The position numbers and the translations under genes were made by a program. This document shows positions 13,228 through 24,617 of a stretch of DNA of 32,414 bases, in pieces. The notes under the pieces were generated by a model, which made no database searches, was not told the origin of the DNA, and was given only the letters and a program-made list of their open reading frames with translations. Within the stretch, counting starts at the first letter, position 1; each line of letters starts with the position of its first letter. Origin of the DNA: Nemertoderma westbladi (taxonomy: Eukaryota > Xenacoelomorpha > Nemertodermatida > Nemertodermatidae); the NCBI GenBank assembly GCA_032718475.1, contig JAUCBJ010005932.1:1-32414 (forward strand). The letters are read 5' to 3'.

Positions 13228-16200
13228 TATGTCCAACAATACGACGCCAGTTATTCACACAAGGGTTCTCCTGAAGAACAAATAGAAGCAAACATTCTTT
13301 GAAGTTGCCGGCATTTTATATTGATTGGGGCACGGTCGTATGGTTGTTATGGGTCACTGGGATTTTATAACAATGATCGATTTGGTAGCAGATGACTTAG
13401 CAATCATTGAATATGGACGAGTTAAACATCTTTATTACAGTTTAGGTACCGAAGAGTTGATAACCCAACCCAAAGGAATTTGAAGCAGTTGCTTAGTGAT
13501 TTTTTTTATAGAAGATGTCATATGCCCTACAACTAGTGCAGTACGGGTATGTATATAGTAGGTCATAATCTAAACATCTGGACATAGATATAACACTTTA
13601 TGATAATTTAGAGGAACGGCGTTGATATCCACCAATTAATTGGCTATCAACCTGTCGAAAATAGCTAATTTTGTACGGCTTTACAAAAAAATTTGTACTC
13701 AAAAATATCTCCCGAGCATGTTAATATACTTACCAAAGTTTCGTATAATTAAAGTGAAATTCAATTTGATTCACGAAAATTCAAACAATATACATTGTGC
13801 CTGAATGCCTGATAATGCAATCTTTAATGCAACTACGTCAGTGCCACGTGCTGCGCGAAGGCTAATATATTGGGCATTACTCTGGATTTAGCACAATTTG
13901 GGAAGGAATCTTACACACTGCCAGAAGTCTCGGTCGGAGAGAGCTATTACTCATTGCAGATACCGATAGCCGCATCAACAATGTACACATACGGTTCTCT
14001 GTAAGGGCCAAAGTAATTTACCTTTCCGCCCCAACGGGCAAAAACAATTTGCGGCGCCCCCCCGTTAGCCCCACCTACTCCACCTATAATGGTCTCAATA
14101 TCACAGGGAACCATGAGGTGTCTACGAGGTAGGCCCATTAGATAATTACACCAGAGGAGACCCATAGAAATGCAGGGAATAATAGCCTCAGCAGACCCAT
14201 ATCAACGGTTGCAGCGACAGGGAAGCAAAGAATAGACAGGACAATGGCTTGAAACTGATACAATGGGAGTTCTTCGAGTATTCAGGGGGGTCAACTAGAG
14301 CCGCTAATTACCATTGACTTCGCTACGCCTCATTAAGCAATACACGCCAAGATATTTACCGATACCCAACAATACATCCACCAACACAGCAGCATGGAAG
14401 ATTTATCCGCAAGAGCAAAACAGCTATATACCCATACTTCAAAGAGATGCCGCGGTTGCATAAGCTTTGTTGACGAACAGAGGCAGTCCCTTCAGTCAAT
14501 TAGGCCAACTAACTATACCTTCACTCTGAATGGACGGGGGCGGAGAACTCTTCCCCTAATCAACTCAGCAAAATATTCAGGGACTTTCAAACAGAAATCG
14601 TGAAAAATACCTCCATTATTCATAACTATGGTCCGAGGCATGCATTATAGGATTCGGCTTCATTCCGAACTATTGTTATGCCGACAATAGCCGCAAGCGG
14701 CTGTCAAACATTCGCAACGTCCTCACTAGAAGCCGCTCCTACGTGTTCAATATATAGCCAATCGATTTTTCGCGCTTTGATAAGCCTTGATCAGATCGGG
14801 TTTATGAGAACAATAATTCACCCTCGCCTTCAAAGAAGCAAAAGATGAATTGAATTAAAGTTAAAGTCATGCGAACAAACACCACGCATGGGAGAGAGTT
14901 GACTCTCATTATGGTGAGTCGGCTAGTTGAAAGGAAATTATACTTCAAGGACTGTACATTGGGTAGTCACAGCTTCAGGTCAATTATAAGGCAAATCCTA
15001 TTAGGACACCCCTATAACTTACCTCTATAATATCCATGTAAAATCGAACAACCTGACAAACACGTCTTATTAATAAATAGTACATCGTAAAACTATACTA
15101 CGATATGCCATGGCGTTGCAATCGCACTGTCCGGACGTTATAATTACATCGATTTATGACAAGAACATAAAAATCAAAGTGGCTGAAAATAGCCGTCAAT
15201 GTTTAAGTGGTCCCTTAACGCAAGTGCCTTAATATAAATGGGTTATAAAGTGAGGACATCGTGTGGCCCAGATCTATGAAGGGCCCAATTTTTTATTGAG
15301 GCTGTAAAAACTAGAAGCTAAAAAATGGCGTTACAAGTTACCTTGTAGTGGAAGAAATTCACCAATTTGCTTGTTTGTAGATATGCGTAACTTTGCATAT
15401 TATATCCATATGTCATGCCCATATGCAATGCCCGAAAACATAAAGGGTGTTCTATACTTATCTATTGCCAATCTGAGTACCAACATCATTCGCGAATTAC
15501 AAAAGAATAATGCACACAACCCCCATGCCAGAATAATGCGTTCTCGTGGACGACTTTGGTTATCATGCTTGTGCGAATAAGGGAGTAATTTTCGGATTAA
15601 AACGGTCTGCATTATCTACGTCGCTGAATGGAAAGCGACTAATTGGGGTCTGAACACGAAAAACTCTCAAGACATACGTCGGGTGACCCTTGGTCTCGAT
15701 TAATCATTAAACACGTTACGAATCTGCACCATATCTGGATCACGGTCTTATTGTCTTCTATGTTGGTATACTTTCCCATGGGTTGACAATCTTTCTGTAA
15801 TGCGCTATTACATACGTTTGTTATGCCAATTTGCGTCCCAAGAATCTATTTGAATACCCCCACCCGCCCCCAAGAAAGAGAAAGACCCGATTTTCAATTT
15901 AAACCAATATTTTACATAGAAGGGCTACATCGAACCAAAACAATAAACAAAATGTATGCATATATTACATAGTATGATACGCACATCAGAAGAAATTAAA
16001 ATAAGTGCAATACTAGTTGTTGTATTATTAACGAGGTTATGTTAAACACAGCTGCTACTATTTAATTAATTTGAGCGCACCCACGACTCCTATATAGGGC
16101 AATAAATTAATCATAAAATCACCTGGTTTGCGAACAATAAATATATACGAAAAACATATTTTTAATCGATTCCCATTGCTGATCCCCAGCATTCAGACAC

Positions 16201-16356
16201 TCACCGGTGGTCTCCGCCGAAACAAACAAACTCATGAAAGATAAATGAAAGAAAAGATGATGAACAAACGACCCACTTAAGGAAAAAATCCATTACCTAA
16301 AGGCGAAGATAATATGGCCAATGTAAAGTCAATCATCGGTGTATTTCGCATGGCAG
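13228..16356. other. AT-rich sequence without a recognised gene
   Basis: It contains the 13621-13651 palindrome, a short GAGAGT-tg-ACTCTC palindrome at 14894-14907 and a C-rich tract at 15857-15871. Open frames here (for example minus 13947-14165, plus 14394-14603, both strands 15371-15612) have no domain I recognise. Confidence 0.5.
13621..13651. repeat. Nested palindrome centred on CCAATTAATTGG
   Basis: GTTGATA (13621-13627) and TATCAAC (13645-13651) flank the perfect 12-bp palindrome CCAATTAATTGG (13632-13643). The centre contains paired TAATT cores of the type bound by homeodomain dimers. Use as a binding site is inference. Confidence 0.7.
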
Positions 16357-16446
16357 GGCTTCACTTACGCATCAGTAGCAGCAGTGATACAGAAAGCTGT
16401 CGGCAAACATCAAAGCGATGCAACGAAATTGGACCGAGTCAACATT
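16357..16446 (+). CDS. Candidate 90-nt exon of an unidentified gene
   Basis: A 30-codon open stretch follows an acceptor-like GCATGGCAG and ends at a consensus donor, ATT|GTGAGT, both in phase 0. The peptide begins GFTYASVAAVIQKAVG and ends KLDRVNI, and looks more protein-like than its surroundings, with a balanced amphipathic composition. I do not recognise the family. The frame stays open past the donor to 16620, so an unspliced reading is also possible. No partner exon was found, and the polypyrimidine tract before the acceptor is weak. Confidence 0.2.
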
Positions 16447-19400
16447 GTGAGTGGCTTCGGGGAATACATAAGAGGCGAAGTATTCAGTTTCGAAACGGGC
16501 TGCGACAGAGGCAGTAACCTAAGTGTTTACCATTGCTATGGGTTCTGTATTGCGGGCTGTACGAATGGTGTGGACAGGAATGATACACTAGAACCGCAAA
16601 AAATTACCGGGGGAATTTAATAGAAAAGGAACTGAAATAGAAAACTAAACCAATTGAAACATGAATATTTCATGAAATAATTCACTAATAATAATTAATC
16701 TCCTGGTCTACACTTATTATAATTATATTATGTAATTATAACTAGAACTAACTATAAATAAATAAATACACACACTGTAATTGGTATTAGGTATATATTT
16801 TACTTTTGAGTCGGTGTTAATTATATTGTAGTTTGAAAGGCATGAATTTCACGATATTATGAAATACACATCCGAATGCACAAAGAAACACGTATTGAGG
16901 CACGTTATGCTAAGGCTCATATCAGACTCTGTGGCTCGCCCCACATTGAGGATAATGACGCACAATAAAGGAGAGGATCTACGAACGAGTAAGTTTTCAT
17001 TGAAATTTTAGAATCGATTATGAAAGAATTTGAGTTACAAAGTAACATATTTACCGAACAATGGTATTATATAATTGACCACTCGTAGATCAATACATGA
17101 TTCTGGTTGCAAGCTAATTGACGCCTCTAGCATTTGACGGTCGAAATTGGTCTCTCGTTGTAAATCGTCCGCATCGACCGATAATGAGGACACATTCTCA
17201 ACCCCGCCCATATTAGCGAAATCGTCTAGTTGTAGTACGTTGTATACGGGAGAGCATATCCCGCCCCCAGTAATACATAATAACCTCCTAACATTATTGC
17301 AACAATTCCCATAGTACTGTAGGTGGGTGTCGTTTCATAATGCCGGGGAGGCTGGTGGGGGGTGGGGGAGGGGCATATTTGCTTCACTCACATGTGTCCT
17401 CGGGGCAATGAGAACAACATATCCGCATCCACATGCGCACCTTCTCACTCACTCAAGGTTGCAAAAGGAGGTCATAATAAGCAGTGATATACTAGAAAAC
17501 TTAATACAAAAAGAGGCAGCCGATTCAAAGAACACGTGTAACTCACCCAATAACCTACTCACAATAACATGAAACCGTAATACTATATTGTTAATGTGCT
17601 CATACCATATTTCGTAGAAGTTATGCTGACATCCGCAATAATATCACATGAATGCGATTCGGTACATCCACATTGCATTGAGAAATAAGATCTACCAGAC
17701 AGTACGTGGTTGATAATGGATTTAACAATATGCGTCAATGATTTTAATCAAGCCTTAACCTAATGCTACAATCTATAAGTCGTTTTGAATAATTTCTCAA
17801 GGATCGATATTAAATAAACTAATGAATGTAAGCCGTCATGCTCATGCATCATATGTTTCTAAAAATTTATCCCACCAAATCTATACACGGCAGAGTATAA
17901 GCGTCTTACACGGCACCTGCCCGACCAAATGCACCAATTTCCTTCACACGTACGACCAATTCTGTCACCTGCCTTTGGCTATAAGTAATTAACAGGTCAG
18001 GAAATAAACCTAACTAAGGAAGCCACATGTAAATTAAGGTTTTTCGTTTGGAAATCAATGCAAATAAAATCCCATGGAAAAAATGAGAATTACAAATGAA
18101 ATAAAATTTAGTAATTTAATCTGCTTGTCACAAATCCTTTTGACTCTATTCCATTTCACCTGAAGCACTTCATTATATTATACAAAATCTTCAAAATATT
18201 TACTAATAGAAATGTAGAATAATATACATAATGTCCTCTGGAACATCTAAACATATTCTTAAACATCCCATGGTAACAGACCCTCGTCAATACTGTATGT
18301 GAATAGGATTGAAGCTGTGGGATATTATGGGCGTCCAAATACAGTGAATAATGTAAATATCCGCACACATCCCTTAGGGGACATGGAAAAGGTTCCATCG
18401 CATAAAAAGGTTCGGCAAAGAAAAAAACACAAACATAAAAAAAACAATTATAGGTATATAAAAAAGTCTCCCACAGCGGATGAATCATAACTTAACTGTA
18501 CTTAGAAAAAATCAACAATCCCATCAAAATCATAACTGATTCTAAAACGACGAAATTCCTTCCACGTCACTTTATCATGATCACTCATAATACCGTAACT
18601 ACTCACACCACAACGAGCGGCTTGACTCATTCATAGTTTTAATTCATTCATGCAGAGCCATTGGGTTGGAAAATTAGTAAACCCCATATCTGGCAACCAC
18701 TTTAAGTTATACGATTTTAATGGGTAGTTAATTCCGCTAAATCTCCGACCATATGATACTGTTGGGACATCCAATATCCGAATGGAATATGGTAATAATG
18801 GAGGAATGACCTCAATTCTATCAAAGGTTGCCAAGGTGGGCTGATTATGTAAGAGATAGGAAGTCTCACCATAACTATGCGTTACATAAATCTCCCATAA
18901 GTATACCTTACAATCATATAAGTCTCTATAATTGCTTAGCCACCTTCTATGCAAAAAGAGTGAGTGAAAAGGATACAATGACATAACAATACCACCCACC
19001 AATATTAATTAGCAAGAAACGTATAACCATACACCCCCAATTTAGAGAAATATATACATATAGTCAATAACCATATATGATTCAGAGAAAATTATCATCT
19101 CTATAAATGGTGCGCAAATTACCATCTCCATACAAAAAAAAAATCTGTTGAAAATAATATGACAATGTGATACTGTTATGCTAAACAAATAATGTTGTGA
19201 TTTCCTCTTTTAGTACAATAGTCAATCCTGATTGACAGTTTGATAGGTTGATTTAGCGATTTAGGGCATACACACAAACAAACCACCCACATAAAGAAAC
19301 ACTTGAACCATATTCAGTGGCTATACAGTAAGGGAAAGGGACAAGCAAATATTTTACAGGTTTTGTACTAAAATCAATATAGAATGTGGACCAAATCATT

Positions 19401-19593
19401 TTTTTTGGAATAAGAGTTTGTCCCAAACATTTGTTCCAAAATGTTGGGATATACTCCAAAAACGTTGTCATGACACATGAATGACCATCATGATTTCAAT
19501 CTGAAAGTTCATATTAAATGAAAGGCGGCAAAACCAAAGGATTGAGATTGCAAGGCCCCTTGCTACTGACAACCTGTGTGCATTATTACATCA
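16447..19593. other. AT-rich sequence with a G-rich tract, no supported gene
   Basis: It contains the G-rich tract at 17344-17373 and the palindrome GTCAATC-CT-GATTGAC at 19221-19236. Minus-strand frames of 110 and 123 codons (18156-18488, 18631-19002) have no domain I recognise and could arise by chance in such AT-rich DNA. Confidence 0.5.
17344..17373 (+). repeat. G-rich, quadruplex-type tract
   Basis: Four or more runs of three to six G (GGGG, GGGGGG, GGGGG, GGGG) lie within 30 bp on the plus strand, meeting the usual G-quadruplex pattern. Confidence 0.6.
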
Positions 19594-19743
19594 TCAATCC
19601 AGTGGGAGCGACTGTGCCCGAAGCGGCTCTATTCCATTAAGCATATGGGTGAAACCAAAGTTCAAAGTGACTCCGACGTTTGCAGCATTTTTAACGGTCC
19701 AAAGGCCAGGATAAGGGCCGTAATCCCGCAGTGAAACTGGTAG
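19594..19743 (-). other. Short open segment after an acceptor-like site, unidentified
   Basis: On the minus strand a TTCTTGGCTTAG sequence is followed by 49 open codons ending in two tandem TGA stops. The peptide starts LPVSLRDYGPYPGLWTVKN and looks protein-like. It could be a terminal exon, or a stretch of a dispersed repeat or old transposon. I cannot assign it to a family. Confidence 0.15.
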
Positions 19744-19813
19744 CTAAGCCAAGAACAAGATACCACCACTGTACACTAGGGCCACGCGTAACACGCACCT
19801 TCGAAGAAACGCT

Positions 19814-20278
19814 TTAAGAAAGAGGACCATTCCATAATACATCAAAGTAAGAACAAGTAAGATAAACAGGTAACCTGGCAAATCTAGATGGATTACCGCA
19901 ATAATGAATGATACATACCTTTATGAATGTTAAAATATATTTAACCAAACCACTCCCCTGGGGTAAGGGCACCCAGGAACTAGTATACTGCCACAAAATA
20001 TTGCAAATCCTGTTAGATCGGCTGAAATTACCCAGCTGTGTATAGCACCTGTGCCTGATTTTGATGGTGTTTAGGTTCATGAAATGACATAGACAATTGT
20101 TCGTCAAAACAAATAGTTTTATAAAGGGAACAAATACAAAACATAATCCTATTTGTAGTAAGAAATTCTTCAAAAACCTAATCAGAAAATCTGACATGTC
20201 AGGTTGTATATTTAGCGCAAAATTTAAAAGACACGCTTCGTCAACCAGGATGTAAAATATAAAAGTCAATATTAACAT
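19814..20278 (-). CDS. Orphan 154-codon open frame, hydrophobic, unidentified
   Basis: This is the longest open frame in the window outside Pdzrn exon 1. The product is rich in Phe, Leu, Ile and Cys, with two or three hydrophobic stretches (about residues 1-12, 36-57 and 117-130). There is no recognised domain and no clear signal peptide followed by a mature domain. In AT-rich DNA a frame this long is only mildly unexpected, and the residue bias follows the A-rich plus strand. It is either chance or a decayed mobile-element fragment. Confidence 0.12.
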   Translation of the reverse strand: MLILTFIFYILVDEACLLNFALNIQPDMSDFLIRFLKNFLLQIGLCFVFVPFIKLFVLTNNCLCHFMNLNTIKIRHRCYTQLGNFSRSNRICNILWQYTSSWVPLPQGSGLVKYILTFIKVCIIHYCGNPSRFARLPVYLTCSYFDVLWNGPLS

Positions 20279-21444
20279 AACAGATCACAGGTGAAAAGAG
20301 CTCATCTGTACCACAAAGCGTGGGAACCAGTGATGTTGCAGAAGCAAATAACCGATGATTCGCCGATAATCCGATTATCAAAATTATGTTACATATAGAA
20401 GCATAGTGGGGGGATTATATTACGAGGGCCGCGTGAGACTCTATCCAAGGCCCAATGATGAATTCAGAGTGGGCCGGGCCACGGGACAGGCGACTCCAAG
20501 TCAAAATGTCAACCCCAATTGCGATAACATTGATATACGACTCTGCGAAATGAGCTGAAATCCTATAAATGCGGTCAATTGAGATTGCAGATACCTCTTG
20601 TGAACAAATAGCGCCTCTTGGAGTTTCATTCAACAAAATGATAATTTTGGAGTGTCAAAGTACGCCCCGGAGTAATTAATTGAAAAAAGATGTGAGTGAC
20701 GTATCGAATTGTCTAGAAAGTCAGTAGAAATGGCTCGCGAGCTATCGACCCAACATCGAACAGTAGGCGCGCGAATATATAAGGAAACGAACCACATATG
20801 GCGGACAATGAATACAACAGCTACAAAAAATGGGGCCAGTATGGTGGTTCATGGAACCTAGAGTGGAGGCGGCCCGTATATCATCGGATGGTATGAACAA
20901 TGGATTTGTACGGAATGTTACCGAATGAGACAAAGTAGCTAGGGGACCATTCTTCCATGGCAGCATAGCCCATTCAGAGTCCCCCCGCCCCGCTGTTTAA
21001 TTATAACCAAGAGCACAATGTAGGGGTGGAGATTTAGTGGGGCAGTAATCAACCAACCCTGCTAGCTGCTACATTAGCCAAACTAATCAATGAGATGGCC
21101 CAGTCCTATCCACGACACTGAAATGTATAACACCTCCAATCACTTACATGAAATAATTAATAACTATTGCCGGCAGGCCAGTCCAATTTAAACTCATTTT
21201 CGGGTAATGACCCAAAATGAAATCCTACCCCCTCCAGGCTCATTACTACGACACTGAAGTGAATAAAACTAGCTACGCCTAAGCTATGGGAACCTACAGT
21301 TTGCTATGACTATATATATTAGTGCAACCGATATACTTCCTAATAAAAGCCACTAGCATAATGGAAATGTTGACATTATATTGAAAGTGAAGCCTAAACC
21401 CCGATGCAATGCAACTACATGCATGTGTTGTCAGTCAAAGGCAT

Positions 21445-21469
21445 GGGGGGGGGGGGGGGTGGGGGGTGG
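21445..21469. repeat. 15-nt G homopolymer with G-rich tail
   Basis: G15 at 21445-21459 is followed by T, GGGGGG, T and GG. It is a simple repeat, quadruplex-prone on the plus strand. Confidence 0.93.
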
Positions 21470-22242
21470 CTTACATACAGCCTACATTGTCAATATTGGT
21501 CTATAAATATTCATTGAAGGAGGTTGTTAGTATGGGAGGAGTCCAAGTTGGGAATATGGTGTTGTAAGTCAACAGGTGCGTGCAGCCTATTTATAATGGT
21601 TCCATTGGAACTATGAGTCTTCTACAGTATGTTGGAGGTTGGAACTTAGGCTATAACAAGGCGAATATGGAAAAGGCACAAAGGCATCCCAAGGGAAATT
21701 ACTTCGCCCTAGGGGGGATGTAGTTCCCCTTAGAATGGGAGTAGGTGCAAATTGGGTGCTGAGATTTCCAACAAAGTGTTAAAACCCTACAGTAGATAAT
21801 AGATGGTTAGCAGATGTCCATATTGTTTTTGTATTGAATAAGCCTTGAGCTACTATAGTATACAGGGTTATCATAAATGACAGTGTATGGCCCTGGGAAG
21901 TGTCTCTCAGTAAACGAACTCAATAATAATAAACACATAAAATATTAACCCAATTAATAAATATATTTATATTTTAATTATAAAATGTGGGTTTTTGATC
22001 ACACACAATTATTGGGGCGGCGGGTAGGCCAAACTAATTCGGTAATATGGTAATAATATGCACAAGTGGGTTTGTAAGGAGGGGCAATTACTTTATTTCA
22101 CTATAATTATATTGCAATCGCTCCGGGGTGTGCATTGGCCTTCTCATTATATATTAATATACACTGAAATTAATTAATACATATGTGGCCCATATAATTG
22201 CTAAATAAGCAACAATAAATACCCTAGGCGGTCCCTATTAAT

Positions 22243-22265
22243 GGGGATGGGTGTGGGGGGCGGGG
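22243..22265 (+). repeat. G-quadruplex-type tract
   Basis: GGGG, GGG, GGGGGG and GGGG are separated by loops of one to three bases, a compact match to the quadruplex pattern. Confidence 0.7.
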
Positions 22266-22511
22266 TAGGTCCGGTGGTTAGACTATATCGTGGGAACTCG
22301 TGCGATGCGTATATATATGTACCGATAGACGCGCACGGAACAGGACAAATCAATAGACCGGTAGGGGGGATTTTGGCAACAGACGAACGAGCACTCCTTA
22401 TGTACAAGGAAGTTTATAGAGATCACACGTTCTCACGGTGAAATTAAACCAAAGTTATAGAAAATATAAGGGAATTCATTTCGTTTATTCAAAATGTCTA
22501 CGGAGTATTTC

Positions 22512-22534
22512 TTATCAGAGAAATTCTCTGATAA
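22512..22534. repeat. Perfect 11-bp palindrome with 1-nt spacer
   Basis: TTATCAGAGAA (22512-22522) and TTCTCTGATAA (22524-22534) are exact reverse complements around a single A. Such length with almost no spacer is unlikely by chance here. It could be a dimeric protein-binding site (the half-site contains TTATC, a GATA-factor core on the other strand) or a cruciform. Confidence 0.85.
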
Positions 22535-23338
22535 CTTAGCAGTTGGATAATTTTAGAAAGTTATAAACCACACAACAAGCTAAGGCAAGGCATCAAAGTT
22601 GGTACACAACCTATATTATAGGCTTGGTGAGACAATCAGTGATATAAATAACGGTTTGGCATGGTCGTGTCACTACGCATTAATATATGGCCGAATAGGC
22701 ATCGACAAGGGGGTTACAGGGTGGAAATAATTCGTTGCCTACATAACACCGAAAATCAGCCACGTCAATTAACCTAAGAAGAATTAATTACCACAAATTC
22801 TAAGGGATCAAGGAAGCTTTGGGTGGAGTAGAAATATTTGGAAAGAGGAAAAAGTTCCGCATCAGTTGCCCGGCACAGATGAATCAGTTTACGGTGGCTG
22901 AACCCCGGTAGCCGCAATAGGGCCATCCACTATTGTGAATCATATAACCGTGAACGCGGTCTACACCAACCCGCCTAGCTACCTAAAGGGAACCCAGGTC
23001 GCTTCAATGCGCCCGATTGCCCAAAAACTCTACAGTTTCATCGATCGTGATAAATTGGCCTTGCAATATTAAATCAACCGCGATAAATTGACAAGTTGGT
23101 AAGCGGAACTGCCGCCAAAGTCACCGAGTTCACTCAGGCAATACGAGAACGCGCGGTTGCTTTGTAGAGCTAGAGACACACAAACACCACATCTGGCGAA
23201 TATAAGTATCAGAGGTTTTAATTTTCGAAAATCCAATTAAAAATTCAAGTATCTCTAGTAGTGCAACTCTAAAAAATAAGTTTATTGATATAGTTAGAAT
23301 TAGAAATAGCATATAGGTACGTCTGTTTACACATAATT

Positions 23339-23396
23339 AAAGTATAAGTAAAAATAAGTAAATAAAAGTATAAGTATAAGCAAATAAAAGTAAAAA
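23339..23396. repeat. A-rich minisatellite-like tract
   Basis: Irregular repetition of AAGTA, AAATAAAAGTA and TAAGTAT units over about 58 bp. Confidence 0.7.
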
Positions 23397-24582
23397 TCTG
23401 ATAGGTGACGGTGTTCAATGGTTGGTTAATAGTTTTGAAAATTCTACTCGATTAATATAAAATAACCTCATTTATAAGAAAGAAAAGAAATGGGAGCTTG
23501 GCAGAAGGATACTAATTCCCATCGTTCCCCATTAATACAGTGCACTCATACCTGCATCATAAGGGTGTGCCTTGAATCGTAGAGTAAGTTAGTAGACATA
23601 AGCCGAATTTGTTGAGCTGCACCTGGACTTTTTGAACTGCGGGCCAAACAAAAAATGACGCATTCAAATATAGTTGGTATTAGTATTCGGTGATCTGCAA
23701 TATGTTGACAAATAATACACCAGACCAATCAATCCAGATACCATATGCCACAGACCTTATCCGAGATGAAGCATAATCTCTGCATTGTTATCGAACCCAG
23801 CACGCAGTGAGAAAAGGGCAAGCAATGCGGATGATAGCAAAGTCGGCCGTCTTACATCTTTCAAGCAGAACTAAACCCAAGTTCGGCGTAGCCCAGGGTA
23901 TTATACAATCCAGCTGCACCCAGCCTGAAAATTAGTTAGCCACATATACACAGACACGCGAACACACATACATACCGGTATACGGATATATAGGCCTATT
24001 TATGTGAAGACGTGGTGAGTCAAAGGATTACCATAATCTCGCTACAGAATGATTAGTCGCTGGATGGCAGATAATTAGAGGCTATTGTCTAAAAATACGT
24101 TTCAGCTTTAATCAGGATGGACAATGAGTGAGGGACCTGCATTGTGTAGACCATATATAACCTATAAAGGAATCTAAGCTGCCTTCTTCTTATATAAAAC
24201 GCGATGCTGCGTCCTGTACGGTGACAACAGGCGCCATTACAGCAAACAGCCGCAAATATAATCATATAAACTTGGATTGCATTGCGCAATTACCAGCAAC
24301 AGGCCAAATCTGTTCTTTAATTCAACATGAAATTAAATCCGTGTAACAATGCCAAAAATGTGTGCTTTGATTGATTACAAAGAGACGTTGATCACGACAA
24401 CGTATTAACATCGCTATGTAAATAACACAGGAGCAGTGGCCTTGAGCAATAATTATCTCGGTGCCACAATTCATGTCTTAGACTTTTAGTCGGCAAAATC
24501 TCACAAATTATAATATTCGTAATTATATATGTCTCTTATATTGATTTCATATCTGTCACATCGTGCCTTATCTCTCTAGATA

Positions 24583-24617
24583 GGGGTGGGGGAGGGGAGG
24601 GGAGGGTTGGGGTGGGG
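24583..24617 (+). repeat. G-quadruplex-type tract with seven G runs
   Basis: Seven G runs of three to five bases are separated by one or two bases (A, T or TT), giving several alternative quadruplexes on the plus strand (the template strand of the Pdzrn-like gene if this is intronic). Confidence 0.75.

Noticed and set aside
13066-13302. 78-codon frame in the GC-rich island with several Cys
   Set aside because: Its Cys and Pro come from the GC boxes; spacing does not fit a known zinc finger.
13947-14165. 72-codon minus-strand frame with Gly-rich stretch and a GGTAAAT donor-like site
   Set aside because: No credible acceptor tract, and the Gly run comes from a short G/C-rich patch.
16262-16285. 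Acceptor-like CTTTAG followed by V-M-D on the minus strand
   Set aside because: The following residues do not match the end of a PDZ domain.
18118-18160. Acceptor-like CTTCAG followed by V-K-W on the minus strand
   Set aside because: It stays open but shows no PDZ residues after the first codon.
18631-19002. 123-codon minus-strand frame
   Set aside because: A frame this long is close to chance expectation for an AT-rich window, and no family is recognisable.
22741-22775. Acceptor-like TTCTTAG followed by codons for V-N on the minus strand, a possible continuation of PDZ1
   Set aside because: The third codon is a TGA stop.
22895-22930. GGGGTTCAGCC on the minus strand resembling a tRNA T-arm / B box
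   Set aside because: It does not match the conserved B-box pattern closely, and no cloverleaf or A box is found around it.
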